Positions 7,336 through 15,214 of a stretch of DNA of 50,620 bases are shown piece by piece. The DNA lies in contig JAKAPL010000025.1 of assembly GCA_021807105.1 (NCBI GenBank), forward strand, positions 1 to 50,620, given 5' to 3'. Position 1 is the stretch's first letter, and every line of letters begins with the position of its first letter. The translations under genes were made by a program, and so were the position numbers. Below the pieces are notes generated by a model. It searched no databases and was not told where the DNA came from. It saw only the letters and a program-made list of their open reading frames with translations. The stretch comes from Myxococcales bacterium (GTDB taxonomy: Bacteria > Myxococcota > Myxococcia > Myxococcales > JAKAPL01).

Positions 7336-9459
7336 ATGCATTCCAGCCCGGCCCTCCTGCGAGCGACGCTCCTCGCCGCCCTCGTCGCCGCGCCTGTGGC
7401 CCGCGCGGCGGTGGAGGCGGTCGACGAGGAGGAGACGCACGCTCCCGCCGCGCCGAACCTCGCGCCTTCGCCCCACGCCGCGCCGGCCGTCCGCCCGCCT
7501 CAGCGCGAGAACACGCTCCCCGCGAAGACACGCCCGCGGCGTCGAGCCGCGCGGACCTCTCCGGCGCCGATCGCCCCCTCCGCGGCCTCGCCGGAGTCCC
7601 GCCCGAACCCCCAGGCGCCCTCCGCCCCAGACGAAGCGCCGGCTGCGCCCGCGCCGGAGGCCGCGCCGCCCGCTCCACCGCCCCTTCGGATCCCGCACGC
7701 GGGCTTCCCCGATCTCCTCGCGGCCTTCCGGGCGCGCCAGCAGGCCGTGACCGGGCGGAACCCCGGGGACGTCGCGATCCTCTCCCGCGACCTCGCCGAC
7801 CTCCGCGAGACCCTGGACTTCCCCGATCTCTTCAGCACGGCGGAGGCCCTCTGCCACGAGGCGACCCGGGAGCTCCTGGGAGGGCGCGATGAACGGGCGC
7901 TCGCCGCGGCCAAGCTCGCCGCCCGGCTCGCCCCCGACCTCCCCGATGCTTACTGGCTCGCGGCGCGCGTCCAGCTCTTGAGCCACGGCTTCTCGGGCGC
8001 GGGGGAGGCCGCCCGGGCCATTGAGGCCGGCCTCGCGGCCGAGGTTCGGGACCCGCGCTCCCGGCGGCTGCTCCTCGGCAACCTCACCGTCGCCGCCATC
8101 TTCGCCGGCGTCGCCGCCTCCATCTTTGCCCTCCTGCTGCTCTCACTCCTCTCCCTGCGCCGACTCTTCCACGACTTCCACCACCTCTTCCCGAAGGCGG
8201 TGAACCCGGCGCAGACGACCCTCTTCGGGGCGCTCCTGCTCGCCGGACCGTGGCTCTTCCACCTCGGTCCGTTCGCGCTGCTCGCCACCCTCGCCGCCGT
8301 CGCGTGGCCGTACCAGCCGCGCGGGGGCCACGCCGCCATCCTGCTCGCGCTCGGCATGCTCGTCGCCGCCCCGCGGGTCCTCGCGCTCGCCGGCCCGGCC
8401 GCGCTCTCGCCCCTCGGCACGGATCTCTACCTCGTCGAGCGCGATCTCGACAGCGGCCCCGAGGAGGCGACGCTCGAGAACGCCGCCCGCGCGGGCAACG
8501 CCCCCTTCGCCGTGCTCTTCGCCCTGGCGCGGCGGGCCAAGCGGCTGGGCGACCTTCCGGCGGCGAAGGGCCTCTACGAACAGGCGCTCGCGGCCGAGGG
8601 CGCACGCGCCGAGGCGGAGAACGACCTCGGCAACGTCCTGTTCCTGCAAGGCGACCTCGCGGGGGCGAAGAAGCTCTACGATCAGGCGGTGGGCGACGAC
8701 CCCAACCTCGCGGCCGCCTACTTCAACCTCGGCCGGTACTACAACCACGTCTTGCAGCTCGACCAGAGCCAGGACGCGCAGCGGCGCGCCCTCGCCCTGG
8801 ATCCCGCCCTCATCGAGCCCCACCTCGGCGGCGACGACCGGCGGGCGAACCGGTTCCTCATCGACGTACCGCTCCCCTGGCGGGACATCGTCGCGGCCGG
8901 CGTGGCCCCGCAGGAAGCCGGCATCCGGCGGCAGGTGGAGGCGCGCCTCGACGGTCCGCTCGGCGGATCGATGACCGAGGCGCTCATCATCCTCGCGGGC
9001 GTGATCGTCGTCCTGACGTTCCTTGCCGGGAAGCTCCACCTCTCCTCGACCTGCGTCCAGTGTGGCCGGCCCGCCTGCGGGCGCTGCGACGAGGCGCTCG
9101 CCGGCGAAGGGCTGTGCGGCCAGTGCGTGGCGGTCTTCGTCCGGCGCGCGGGCGTGGACCCGGTCGCCCGATTGCGCAAGGAGATCCAGGTTCGCGTCCA
9201 CAAGCGGCGCCGGCACGCCGCCGTCCGCGCCCTCGCGATCCTCACGGGCGGCGGCGGCCACGTCGCCTCCGGCCGTCCCTTCGCCGGCCTCGTGCTCCTC
9301 TGGATCGTCGCCTTCCTCGCGGCGGAGGCGAGCGGAGTTTCGGATGTCCTGCGCGCGCCCACGCCGGGGATGGGCGCGTTCCGCGCGGCGGCGGCCGCCG
9401 TCGCCCTCGCGCTCGTCTATCTGTTCGCCGTCGGCCACGCGTTCCTGGAGAGCCGCTGA
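7336..9459 (+). CDS. Membrane TPR protein with zinc-ribbon segment
   Basis: The 707-residue product starts with a signal peptide (MHSSPALLRATLLAALVAAP) and an Ala/Pro-rich stretch. Several membrane segments lie at about residues 250-365. TPR-like helices follow at about 395-490 (GDLPAAKGLYEQALAAE, GDLAGAKKLYDQAVGDDP, AAYFNLGRYY). A membrane helix near 550 leads to a zinc-binding CVQCGRPACGRCDEAL...CGQC segment, and two further helices end the protein. Its function is unknown; TPRs suggest an envelope scaffold. It ends 3 nt before the DUF4388 gene, so the two are probably co-transcribed with phoH. Confidence 0.75.
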   Translation: MHSSPALLRATLLAALVAAPVARAAVEAVDEEETHAPAAPNLAPSPHAAPAVRPPQRENTLPAKTRPRRRAARTSPAPIAPSAASPESRPNPQAPSAPDEAPAAPAPEAAPPAPPPLRIPHAGFPDLLAAFRARQQAVTGRNPGDVAILSRDLADLRETLDFPDLFSTAEALCHEATRELLGGRDERALAAAKLAARLAPDLPDAYWLAARVQLLSHGFSGAGEAARAIEAGLAAEVRDPRSRRLLLGNLTVAAIFAGVAASIFALLLLSLLSLRRLFHDFHHLFPKAVNPAQTTLFGALLLAGPWLFHLGPFALLATLAAVAWPYQPRGGHAAILLALGMLVAAPRVLALAGPAALSPLGTDLYLVERDLDSGPEEATLENAARAGNAPFAVLFALARRAKRLGDLPAAKGLYEQALAAEGARAEAENDLGNVLFLQGDLAGAKKLYDQAVGDDPNLAAAYFNLGRYYNHVLQLDQSQDAQRRALALDPALIEPHLGGDDRRANRFLIDVPLPWRDIVAAGVAPQEAGIRRQVEARLDGPLGGSMTEALIILAGVIVVLTFLAGKLHLSSTCVQCGRPACGRCDEALAGEGLCGQCVAVFVRRAGVDPVARLRKEIQVRVHKRRRHAAVRALAILTGGGGHVASGRPFAGLVLLWIVAFLAAEASGVSDVLRAPTPGMGAFRAAAAAVALALVYLFAVGHAFLESR

Positions 9460-9462
9460 CCC

Positions 9463-10572
9463 ATGCCGCTCTCCGGCACGCTCGCGAACTTCGGGATCGC
9501 CGAGGCCTTCCAGCTCATCGGCAAGCAGGAGATGTCCGGCGTCCTCCACGTCGCGCGCAAGGGCGAGCAGATCGACGTGACCTTCTCGCGCGGGAACATC
9601 GTCCGGGTCGACGCCGTCACGCGCGGGGAGCGCGACCGCCTCGGGATGATGCTCGTCCGCGCCGGCCTGGTGACCGCGGAGCAGCTCGCCGACGCGCTCG
9701 ACGTGCAGGCGCGGACCCTCCAGCGGCTGGGCGACCTCCTCGTCATCAAGGAGCTCATCCGGGAGGAGGACTTGCAGCAGATGGTGCAGCTCCAGATGTC
9801 CGAGGCCGTCTGGAAGCTCTTCGGCTGGCGCCGCGGGACGTACACCTTCGAGGACCTCTCGGTCGTCGCGAGCGACCCCGGGTTCGCGCCGGTCCCCGCC
9901 GAGCGCGCCCGCGAGGAGGCGCTGCGCCAGGTCGGCGAGTGGCCGAAGATCCGGGCGGTCATCACCTCGGGCGAGATGACGTTCGTCCCCTTGCGGTTCG
10001 CCGAGGTGGGCGCCCCCGGCGCCGAGGTCCCGCCCGCCGTCCGCGCCGAGCGGCGCTGCTTCGAGCTGGCCGAGGCGGGCCGGGCCGTCCGGGAGATCGT
10101 CGACCTCTCGCGTCTGGGCGAGTACGCGACCTGCTCCATCCTCGCCGATCTCGTCCGCCGCGGCCGGCTGGCGCCCGGAACCCCGGTTCGCAAGCAGAAG
10201 CTCGGGCCCCTCGTCCGCGCCCTGCGCGAGTGGGCCGGCGCCGCCGTCGCCAACCTCGGCATGGCGCTCCTCGTCGCCGGGGCCGTCCTCGGCCTCGCCT
10301 ACCTGCACGAGGCGCTGGCCGCGGCCGCGCGCGCGAGCGACGCGCCGTTTGCCGACGCCGCCCTGCAGCACCTCGCCGGCGAGACCGAGCGGGCGCGCAT
10401 CGCGTCCGCCCTCGCCGTCCACCGGCTCGAGCAGGGGAGCTTCCCCGCCTCCCTCGCCGATCTCCTCGCGGAAGGCTTGCTCTCGGCCCGCGATCTGCAT
10501 TACCCCTTCGCAGGCCCCTGGACATACCAGCGCGAGGGTGAGGGCTACCTGCTGCTCCCACCGGTCGAATAG
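9463..10572 (+). CDS. DUF4388 (PatA-like) protein with pseudopilin-like C-terminus
   Basis: Residues 1-100 match the DUF4388/PatA N-terminal pattern (LSGTLANFGIAEAFQLIGKQ, SGVLHVARKGEQIDVTFSRG). A GspE-N-like helical segment follows (LGDLLVIKELIREEDLQQMV). Residues about 190-240 look like a winged helix, about 255-285 are a membrane segment, and the last 60 residues (ALAVHRLEQGSFPASLADL) resemble the mature part of GspG-type pseudopilins. Such proteins are common in myxobacteria and linked to gliding or signalling; the exact role here is unknown. It is 369 residues long. Its TAG stop is followed in the same frame by phoH. Confidence 0.8.
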   Translation: MPLSGTLANFGIAEAFQLIGKQEMSGVLHVARKGEQIDVTFSRGNIVRVDAVTRGERDRLGMMLVRAGLVTAEQLADALDVQARTLQRLGDLLVIKELIREEDLQQMVQLQMSEAVWKLFGWRRGTYTFEDLSVVASDPGFAPVPAERAREEALRQVGEWPKIRAVITSGEMTFVPLRFAEVGAPGAEVPPAVRAERRCFELAEAGRAVREIVDLSRLGEYATCSILADLVRRGRLAPGTPVRKQKLGPLVRALREWAGAAVANLGMALLVAGAVLGLAYLHEALAAAARASDAPFADAALQHLAGETERARIASALAVHRLEQGSFPASLADLLAEGLLSARDLHYPFAGPWTYQREGEGYLLLPPVE

Positions 10573-10581
10573 GAGAAGAAG

Positions 10582-11553
10582 ACGCCCGAAGACCGCATCG
10601 AGACCACCGAGACCCTCGAGCTGCCCGACGCCCGGCTCGCCCGCGGCCTCACGGGCAGCCACGGTGAGAACCTCCGGCTCGTCGAGCGCGCCTGCGGCGT
10701 CGCCATCGGGCAGCGGGGCGACGTGCTGCGAATCACTGGAAGCTCGGCCGCCGTCTCCCTGGCCGCCGGCGCGCTGCGGCAGCTCGCCGGCCTCCTCGCG
10801 CGCGGCTTCCCCCTCGCCCCCGAGGACGTCGACCAGGCGCTGCGCGTCCTCTCCGCCGAGCCCACCGCCTCGCTGCCCGACATCTTCCTCGACACCATCC
10901 TCACCACCTCCCGCAACCGCGGCATCGCGCCCCGCGGGCCCGGACAGAAGCGCTACGTCCAGGCCATGCGCACCCACGACATCGTCTTTGGCATCGGCCC
11001 CGCCGGGACCGGCAAGACGTACCTGGCGATGGCGATGGCCGTCGCCGCGCTCGCCGAGCGGCGCATCAAGCGGATCGTCCTCTGCCGCCCCGCCGTCGAG
11101 GCAGGCGAGAAGCTCGGCTTTTTGCCCGGCGATCTGGCGGAGAAGGTGAACCCCTACCTACGGCCGCTCTACGACGCCCTGCACGACATGATGGAGGACG
11201 AGCGCGCCTCCTCCCTCATCGAGCGCGGCACCGTCGAGGTCGCCCCGCTCGCCTTCATGCGCGGCCGGACCCTCAACGACGCCTTCGTCATCCTCGACGA
11301 GGCGCAGAACAGCACCTCCGAGCAGATGAAGATGTTCCTGACGCGCCTGGGCTTCTCCTCCAGAGCGGTCATCACCGGCGACGTGACCCAGACCGACCTG
11401 GCCCCCGGCCGCGCCTCGGGCCTGCTGGAGGCCGCGGAGATCCTCGAGGGCATCGAGGGGATCGCCTTCTGCCGCCTGACCGATCTCGACGTGGTCCGCC
11501 ATCCCCTCGTGCAGCAGGTCATTCGCGCGTACGAGGCACGCGCGAAGCGGTAG
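10582..11553 (+). CDS. phoH: PhoH-family ATPase, apparent ACG start
   Basis: PhoH/YbeZ-type P-loop ATPase, linked in other bacteria to RNA metabolism and ribosome maturation with YbeY. The Walker A motif is GPAGTGKTYLAMA and Walker B is FVILDEAQN. Homology to the family N-terminal domain (LTGSHGENLRLVERACGVAI) begins well upstream of the first canonical start, a GTG at 10723. Between the preceding TAG (10570-10572) and that GTG the frame has no ATG, GTG or TTG. An AGGAG at 10571-10575 sits 6 nt before ACG (10582), giving a 323-residue protein of normal PhoH length. No ybeY follows; the next feature is a mobile-element copy. The family call is firm, the start is inferred. Confidence 0.88.
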   Translation, partial: TPEDRIETTETLELPDARLARGLTGSHGENLRLVERACGVAIGQRGDVLRITGSSAAVSLAAGALRQLAGLLARGFPLAPEDVDQALRVLSAEPTASLPDIFLDTILTTSRNRGIAPRGPGQKRYVQAMRTHDIVFGIGPAGTGKTYLAMAMAVAALAERRIKRIVLCRPAVEAGEKLGFLPGDLAEKVNPYLRPLYDALHDMMEDERASSLIERGTVEVAPLAFMRGRTLNDAFVILDEAQNSTSEQMKMFLTRLGFSSRAVITGDVTQTDLAPGRASGLLEAAEILEGIEGIAFCRLTDLDVVRHPLVQQVIRAYEARAKR

Positions 11554-11709
11554 CCCTCGCCACGACGAGATGGGGTCTGTCCAAGGCCCGGCCTCCAAAG
11601 CCCCCATTTCGCGGGGACGCTTCACGTTAACCCCCGAAGCCCAGTGCCGGCGGGACGCCGGCGTTCCCAGGTGTAGGTCCCGTTCGCCGGCGTGGGGGGA
11701 CGAATCCGT
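11554..11709. other. Intergenic after phoH; possible terminator hairpin
   Basis: GCCGGC at 11646-11651 and 11657-11662 flank GGGAC and can form a GC-rich stem-loop. There is no U-tract, so terminator function is uncertain. Nothing else is seen. Confidence 0.3.
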
Positions 11710-11714
11710 CTAAG

Positions 11715-11956
11715 CCCGTCTTATTCACGGTACGGCGTAGCGAGGCGTTCGAGACCGCAGCCGAGAAGGGCAAGCGCGAGCGACGACCGACGAGGCGTGC
11801 GTAAAGCACCTCCCCCCAAGTCGTTTGGAGGGTGGCAAGCCCCCCGCGAGGAGGAAGGAGCGAGCACACCCCCCCATGTCGTTGTAGGGGTGGCAAGCCC
11901 CCCCTTCGCAGGCGCGGGATCGGACGCCGCAGCAGCCGGACCGTGAATAAGACGGG
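11715..11956 (-). mobile_element. MITE-like element, copy 2 (longest, inverted)
   Basis: At 242 bp this is the longest copy, and its orientation is opposite to copies 1 and 3. The 17-bp terminal inverted repeats are at 11715-11731 and 11940-11956. The flanks are perfect 5-bp direct repeats, CTAAG at 11710-11714 and 11957-11961. It carries two versions of the internal C-run/G-run hairpin module, one with CCCTCCAAACGACTTGG and one with CCCCTACAACGACATGG. It lies between the convergent phoH and caspase genes and encodes nothing recognisable. Confidence 0.85.
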
Positions 11957-11961
11957 CTAAG

Positions 11962-12132
11962 GAAGGGACGGCCCCGCGAGCGATGGGGCAGGCCCGCCGG
12001 TGAATCTCGGGCGTCCGTCACCACTGCCCGGACGCGGGCGCCAGCTTCGTCCGTCACCGTCACCCCAATCCCCCAGTGCGTCCCGCGGGGTTTCAAGGGT
12101 CAAGATGTCGAAAGGTCGAAATGGCCCCGTCC
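11962..12132. other. Intergenic between MITE copy 2 and the caspase gene
   Basis: I see no gene, repeat or terminator here. I also looked for a template repeat matching the 3' end of the caspase-DUF1566 gene and found none. Confidence 0.4.
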
Positions 12133-13416
12133 TCAACGCACGCACCGGACCTGGTTGGTAGAGCTCACGTCGTTGTAGTTCGTGTCGCCGTTGTTGAAGG
12201 CGACGTTCCACGCGAAGGACGGATCGCCCGCCACCGGCGAGGACGTCCAGAACCACGCGTATGGCGTGTCGGGAAAGGCCACGGTGTCGATCGTGCGCCC
12301 CCTCCCCTGGAGCAGGGACAAGAGTTCGTCCTTGCTCGGCAGGCGCCACCCCCCGCCTGCGAGGAGGAGCGCCTTGCAGTACGACTTCGCGTCGCTCCAG
12401 TCAAGCTCCTCCGGAGCCGTGGCCCGTTGCCAGGTGAGCCCGGTCACGGTGTCGCGAACAACTCCACCGCCCGGGAGGGTGTAGCGACCGTCGATAAGGA
12501 TCGGCGGCGGAGCGGCGACGGCCTCCGCCGGCGGCGGGGCCTCGCCAGCCTCGGCCACGAGCGAGGGCAGGGGCGGGCCCTTCTCGCCGAGGCCGTGGAC
12601 GAGCGCGATCGCCTTCGCGGCGGCCGGACCCTCGATCCCCGGCGTCTGCTCCCGGCCGCCGCTGGAGAGGACCACATCCATCGCCGTCCGCGCGTACTTG
12701 TAGGCGGCCTCGAGCGTCACGCCGCCCGAGTCCTTCTGGCCCCAGCCGCGCAGGCCGCCGAGGAGAAAGTAGGTGAAGAGGCCGTGCCGGGCGCGATCGA
12801 ACGGCCCGCTCATCTGGTCGCTCGCGGCCCCGGTCAGGATCACCCCCCTCGTGAGCCCCGCGAGCGCCACGAGCGGCAGGAGCGGCCGCAACCCGCGGGC
12901 GATCTCGCCGCCCGCCCGCCCGCGGCCCGAGAAGCAGGCGTCGAGGACCACGACGACGTGGCGCGCCCGCGAGGCGTTGAGCTGGCGGACGAGCCAGCCC
13001 CGCGTGACGCTGCGCGCCGCGACGCTCTCGGGGGTCTCTTTCGCGTCCACCCCGACGAGGAGGCCGTCCTGGCCCGACGGGTCCGGCGCGCCGTGGCCCG
13101 CGAAGTAGAACCAGAGCGTGCCGCCGGGCCCGACCTGCGCCGCCCGCTTCCTCACCGCCTCCTCGATCTCCTCCTTCGCGGGGTCCTCCTTGAGGAGCGA
13201 GACCCGCTCCACCGGCACGCCCCGGTCGAAGACGAGGAAGCTCCAGAACGCGTAGGCGTCGCGCGCGGCGAACGGCACGTGCGGGACGAAGACGTACTTC
13301 TCGATCCCCACCACCACCGCGGCGTCCTGCGAGGCCGGCGACGAGACGGTCTCGGGCCAGCCGTCATCCACCGACGGGAGCGCGGACGAGAGCGCGAGGG
13401 CGAGCAGCGCGAGCAA
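12133..13416 (-). CDS. Secreted caspase-like (C14) peptidase fused to a DUF1566 domain
   Basis: The 427-residue protein has an N-terminal signal-like hydrophobic stretch, then a caspase-fold domain (about 30-270) with the catalytic His in WFYFAGHG (about H108) and the Cys in VVLDACFSG (about C161). An Ala/Pro linker leads to a C-terminal DUF1566 domain (GLTWQRA, WRLPSKDELLSLL, WFWTSSPV, VRCVR), a C-type-lectin-like fold used for binding. The last 30 residues are Asn-rich with AAC codons. Caspase-like peptidases act in bacterial cell death, sorting or signalling; the substrate is not deducible. The TTG start at 13416 is supported by AGGAGG 7 nt upstream. A weak TTGATC-17-CAGGCT promoter may lie at 13466-13438. 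Confidence 0.85.
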   Translation of the reverse strand: MLALLALALSSALPSVDDGWPETVSSPASQDAAVVVGIEKYVFVPHVPFAARDAYAFWSFLVFDRGVPVERVSLLKEDPAKEEIEEAVRKRAAQVGPGGTLWFYFAGHGAPDPSGQDGLLVGVDAKETPESVAARSVTRGWLVRQLNASRARHVVVVLDACFSGRGRAGGEIARGLRPLLPLVALAGLTRGVILTGAASDQMSGPFDRARHGLFTYFLLGGLRGWGQKDSGGVTLEAAYKYARTAMDVVLSSGGREQTPGIEGPAAAKAIALVHGLGEKGPPLPSLVAEAGEAPPPAEAVAAPPPILIDGRYTLPGGGVVRDTVTGLTWQRATAPEELDWSDAKSYCKALLLAGGGWRLPSKDELLSLLQGRGRTIDTVAFPDTPYAWFWTSSPVAGDPSFAWNVAFNNGDTNYNDVSSTNQVRCVR

Positions 13417-13563
13417 CGGGCAACCTCCTGTCCGCGCAGCCTGCCACCTGCCCGACCGGCGATCAAGCAGGGGGCCCGCGCCCAGGCGGTGGGCGCCTGC
13501 CGGAACCAGCAGCCATCCACGCTAAGGAGAGCGCTGATCGGGGCGCTGGCGAGCGGCCGTCCG

Positions 13564-13635
13564 GGCGAGATCACCGCTCGTCTAGGCGAGATCAGCGCTC
13601 GTCAGGGCGAGATCAGCGCTCGGCAGGGCGATCGG
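13564..13635 (+). repeat. 21-bp tandem repeat, 3.4 copies
   Basis: Three consecutive 21-bp units (13564-13584, 13585-13605, 13606-13626) of the type GGCGAGATCAGCGCTCGTCA differ at a few positions, followed by a partial unit to 13635. Units 2 and 3 contain the palindrome AGCGCT. The array lies about 150 bp upstream of the caspase start and could be an operator array or neutral satellite DNA. The unit length is a multiple of three, but no surrounding gene is recognised. Confidence 0.8.
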
Positions 13636-13852
13636 CTTCGACAATAGGCGATGAACCCGCAAGGATTCCAACGCGTTGCGCCACTTTCGCCGTTCTGAGG
13701 GTGCGCCGCGGCGCAGCCCGTCGATCTTCCCAATGGTCGCCCAAGGGCCAGAGCAGCACCCATCGCCCACCGATCCTGCCGGCGAGCCACGACGACCTTA
13801 GGCCCCCAAACCCCTGATTCCTCAAGAAGCGATCACCCTGTGTGAGGCGCGG
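13636..13852. other. Intergenic region without recognised feature
   Basis: About 215 bp between the tandem repeat and hairpin-repeat copy A. Short minus-strand frames are open but show no family pattern or ribosome-binding site. Confidence 0.35.
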
Positions 13853-14001
13853 CCCTGGCCGGCGAGATAAGGTGCAGCTCCAAAGCTTCGCTCTTGGCCC
13901 CAGAGCAGACGGAGCGAGGACCGGAACCGTACGATGGTTGTACGGTGAGGACCGCAGCGACCGAGCAACGAAGCAGATCCGCCCTTCTCGACGGATCAGG
14001 G
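13853..14001. repeat. Long-hairpin interspersed repeat, copy A
   Basis: The two arms are imperfectly complementary: CCCTGGCCGGCGAGATAAGG at the left and the stretch ending GACGGATCAGGG at the right. The centre is a perfect ACCGTAC/GTACGGT stem (13926-13932 and 13940-13946). The left arm is closely similar to 32935-32985, and the central part shares GGAG.GA.GA.CGGA..CGTAC with copy B at 32572-32747. The element ends 13 bp before the dprA -35. Confidence 0.6.
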
Positions 14002-14014
14002 CAAACCCCATCGC

Positions 14015-14043
14015 TTGACGGGAGGACCCCGCCGGCCTAATAC
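14015..14043 (+). promoter_or_regulatory. dprA promoter, leaderless type
   Basis: TTGACG (14015-14020) and TAATAC (14038-14043) are 17 bp apart, a near-consensus housekeeping promoter. The ATG at 14053 is 9 nt downstream of the -10, so the predicted leader is about 3 nt. Confidence 0.7.
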
Positions 14044-14052
14044 GCCGGCCCC

Positions 14053-15207
14053 ATGTCCGAAGGGCCGGAACGGTTCGCCGCGCTCGCGCTCGCCTGCGCG
14101 GGGGTCTCGCGCAAGCAGGCCGAGGATCTCGCGCGATCGTTCGGCAGCCTCACCGCCGCGCTGCGCGCGACGGCGGCGGAGCTCGAACGCGCCGGGCTCG
14201 CCCCCGCGGCGGTACGGCGGGCGGGCGGCGGCGGCGCGGCGCGGGCGGGCGAGGAGGCGCTCCGGGCGACCGAGGCTTCGGGGGGGCGCGCGCTCCTCCC
14301 CGGGGACGCCGGCTGGCCGGCCGCCTTCGACGAGGTCTCGCCGAGCCCGGCCGTGATCTTCGTCCTCGGGGCGCTCCCCCGGGTCCCGTTCGCCGGCGTA
14401 GTCGGGGCGCGGCGGGCGGACGCGTATGGCCTCGACTTCGCCCGCGCGCTGGGCTCGGAGCTGGCCGCCGCGGGGGTCGGCGTCGTCTCGGGCGGGGCGC
14501 TCGGCATCGACGGGGCGGCCCACGCCGGGGCGCTCTGCGCGGCCGGGGCGACCGTCGCGGTCCTCGGCTGCGGGATCGACGTCCGCTACCCGCCCGAGAA
14601 CGCGCAGCTCCAGGACGAGATCGCCGCCCGCGGCGCGCTCCTCTCCGAGCTGCCGCCCGGCACCCCGCCCGCCGCCGCCCACTTCCCCCGCCGCAACCGG
14701 CTGATCGCCGCGCTGGGTCGCGCCCTCGTCGTCGTGCGGGCGGCCGAGCGGTCGGGATCGCTCGTGACCGCGCACGAGGCGCGCAAGCTCGGGCGGCCGC
14801 TGCTCGCGGTCCCCGGGCCGGCCGGCGATCCCCTCGCCCGCGGCACGAACCTCCTCTTGCGCGAGGGCGCCCGGATGTGCGAGGGCGCCGCGGACGTGCT
14901 GGCGGCCATGGAAGAGGGCGAGCGCGGCCGGGAGGTCGCCGTCGCGCCGGAGCCGCGCGCAGAGCGGCGGCGCGGGGACGGCTCCTCCCCCCCCGAGGCG
15001 CCGCCCCACCCCCTCCCTCCCTTGCCCCCCGACGAGGCCCGCGTCTTCGACCTCCTCTCCGCGGTCCCCGTGACGCTCGACGCCATCGGCCGGACGGCGG
15101 CGCTCGAAGCGGCCCGGGTCTCGGCCGCCTTGACGCGGCTCGAGCTGCTCGGGCTCGCCGCGAGGGCCCCCGGGAATACGTTCCGGCGGCAAGACCCTCC
15201 ATCATGA
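14053..15207 (+). CDS. dprA: DNA-processing protein DprA
   Basis: DprA binds incoming single-stranded DNA and loads RecA during natural transformation. At 384 residues the length is typical. The Rossmann-like core has GVVGARRADAYG, SGGALGIDGAAHAGAL, GCGIDVRYPPEN and FPRRNRLIA. The last 60 residues look like the C-terminal winged helix (ARVFDLLSAVPVTLDAIGR). It starts right behind a strong promoter and lies 7 nt upstream of topA; a dprA-topA pair is widespread. The start is fixed by the promoter spacing. Confidence 0.93.
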   Translation: MSEGPERFAALALACAGVSRKQAEDLARSFGSLTAALRATAAELERAGLAPAAVRRAGGGGAARAGEEALRATEASGGRALLPGDAGWPAAFDEVSPSPAVIFVLGALPRVPFAGVVGARRADAYGLDFARALGSELAAAGVGVVSGGALGIDGAAHAGALCAAGATVAVLGCGIDVRYPPENAQLQDEIAARGALLSELPPGTPPAAAHFPRRNRLIAALGRALVVVRAAERSGSLVTAHEARKLGRPLLAVPGPAGDPLARGTNLLLREGARMCEGAADVLAAMEEGERGREVAVAPEPRAERRRGDGSSPPEAPPHPLPPLPPDEARVFDLLSAVPVTLDAIGRTAALEAARVSAALTRLELLGLAARAPGNTFRRQDPPS

Positions 15208-15214
15208 GGAGCCC

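Noticed and set aside
8143..10977. 944-codon minus-strand frame opposite the TPR and DUF4388 genes
   Set aside because: A GC-rich shadow of the real plus-strand genes; the translation has no domains.
11957..12132. Template repeat of a diversity-generating retroelement next to the caspase gene
   Set aside because: No segment resembles the 3' end of that gene, and no reverse transcriptase lies in the window.
13564..13635. CRISPR array
   Set aside because: Units are contiguous with no unique spacers, so this is a simple tandem repeat.
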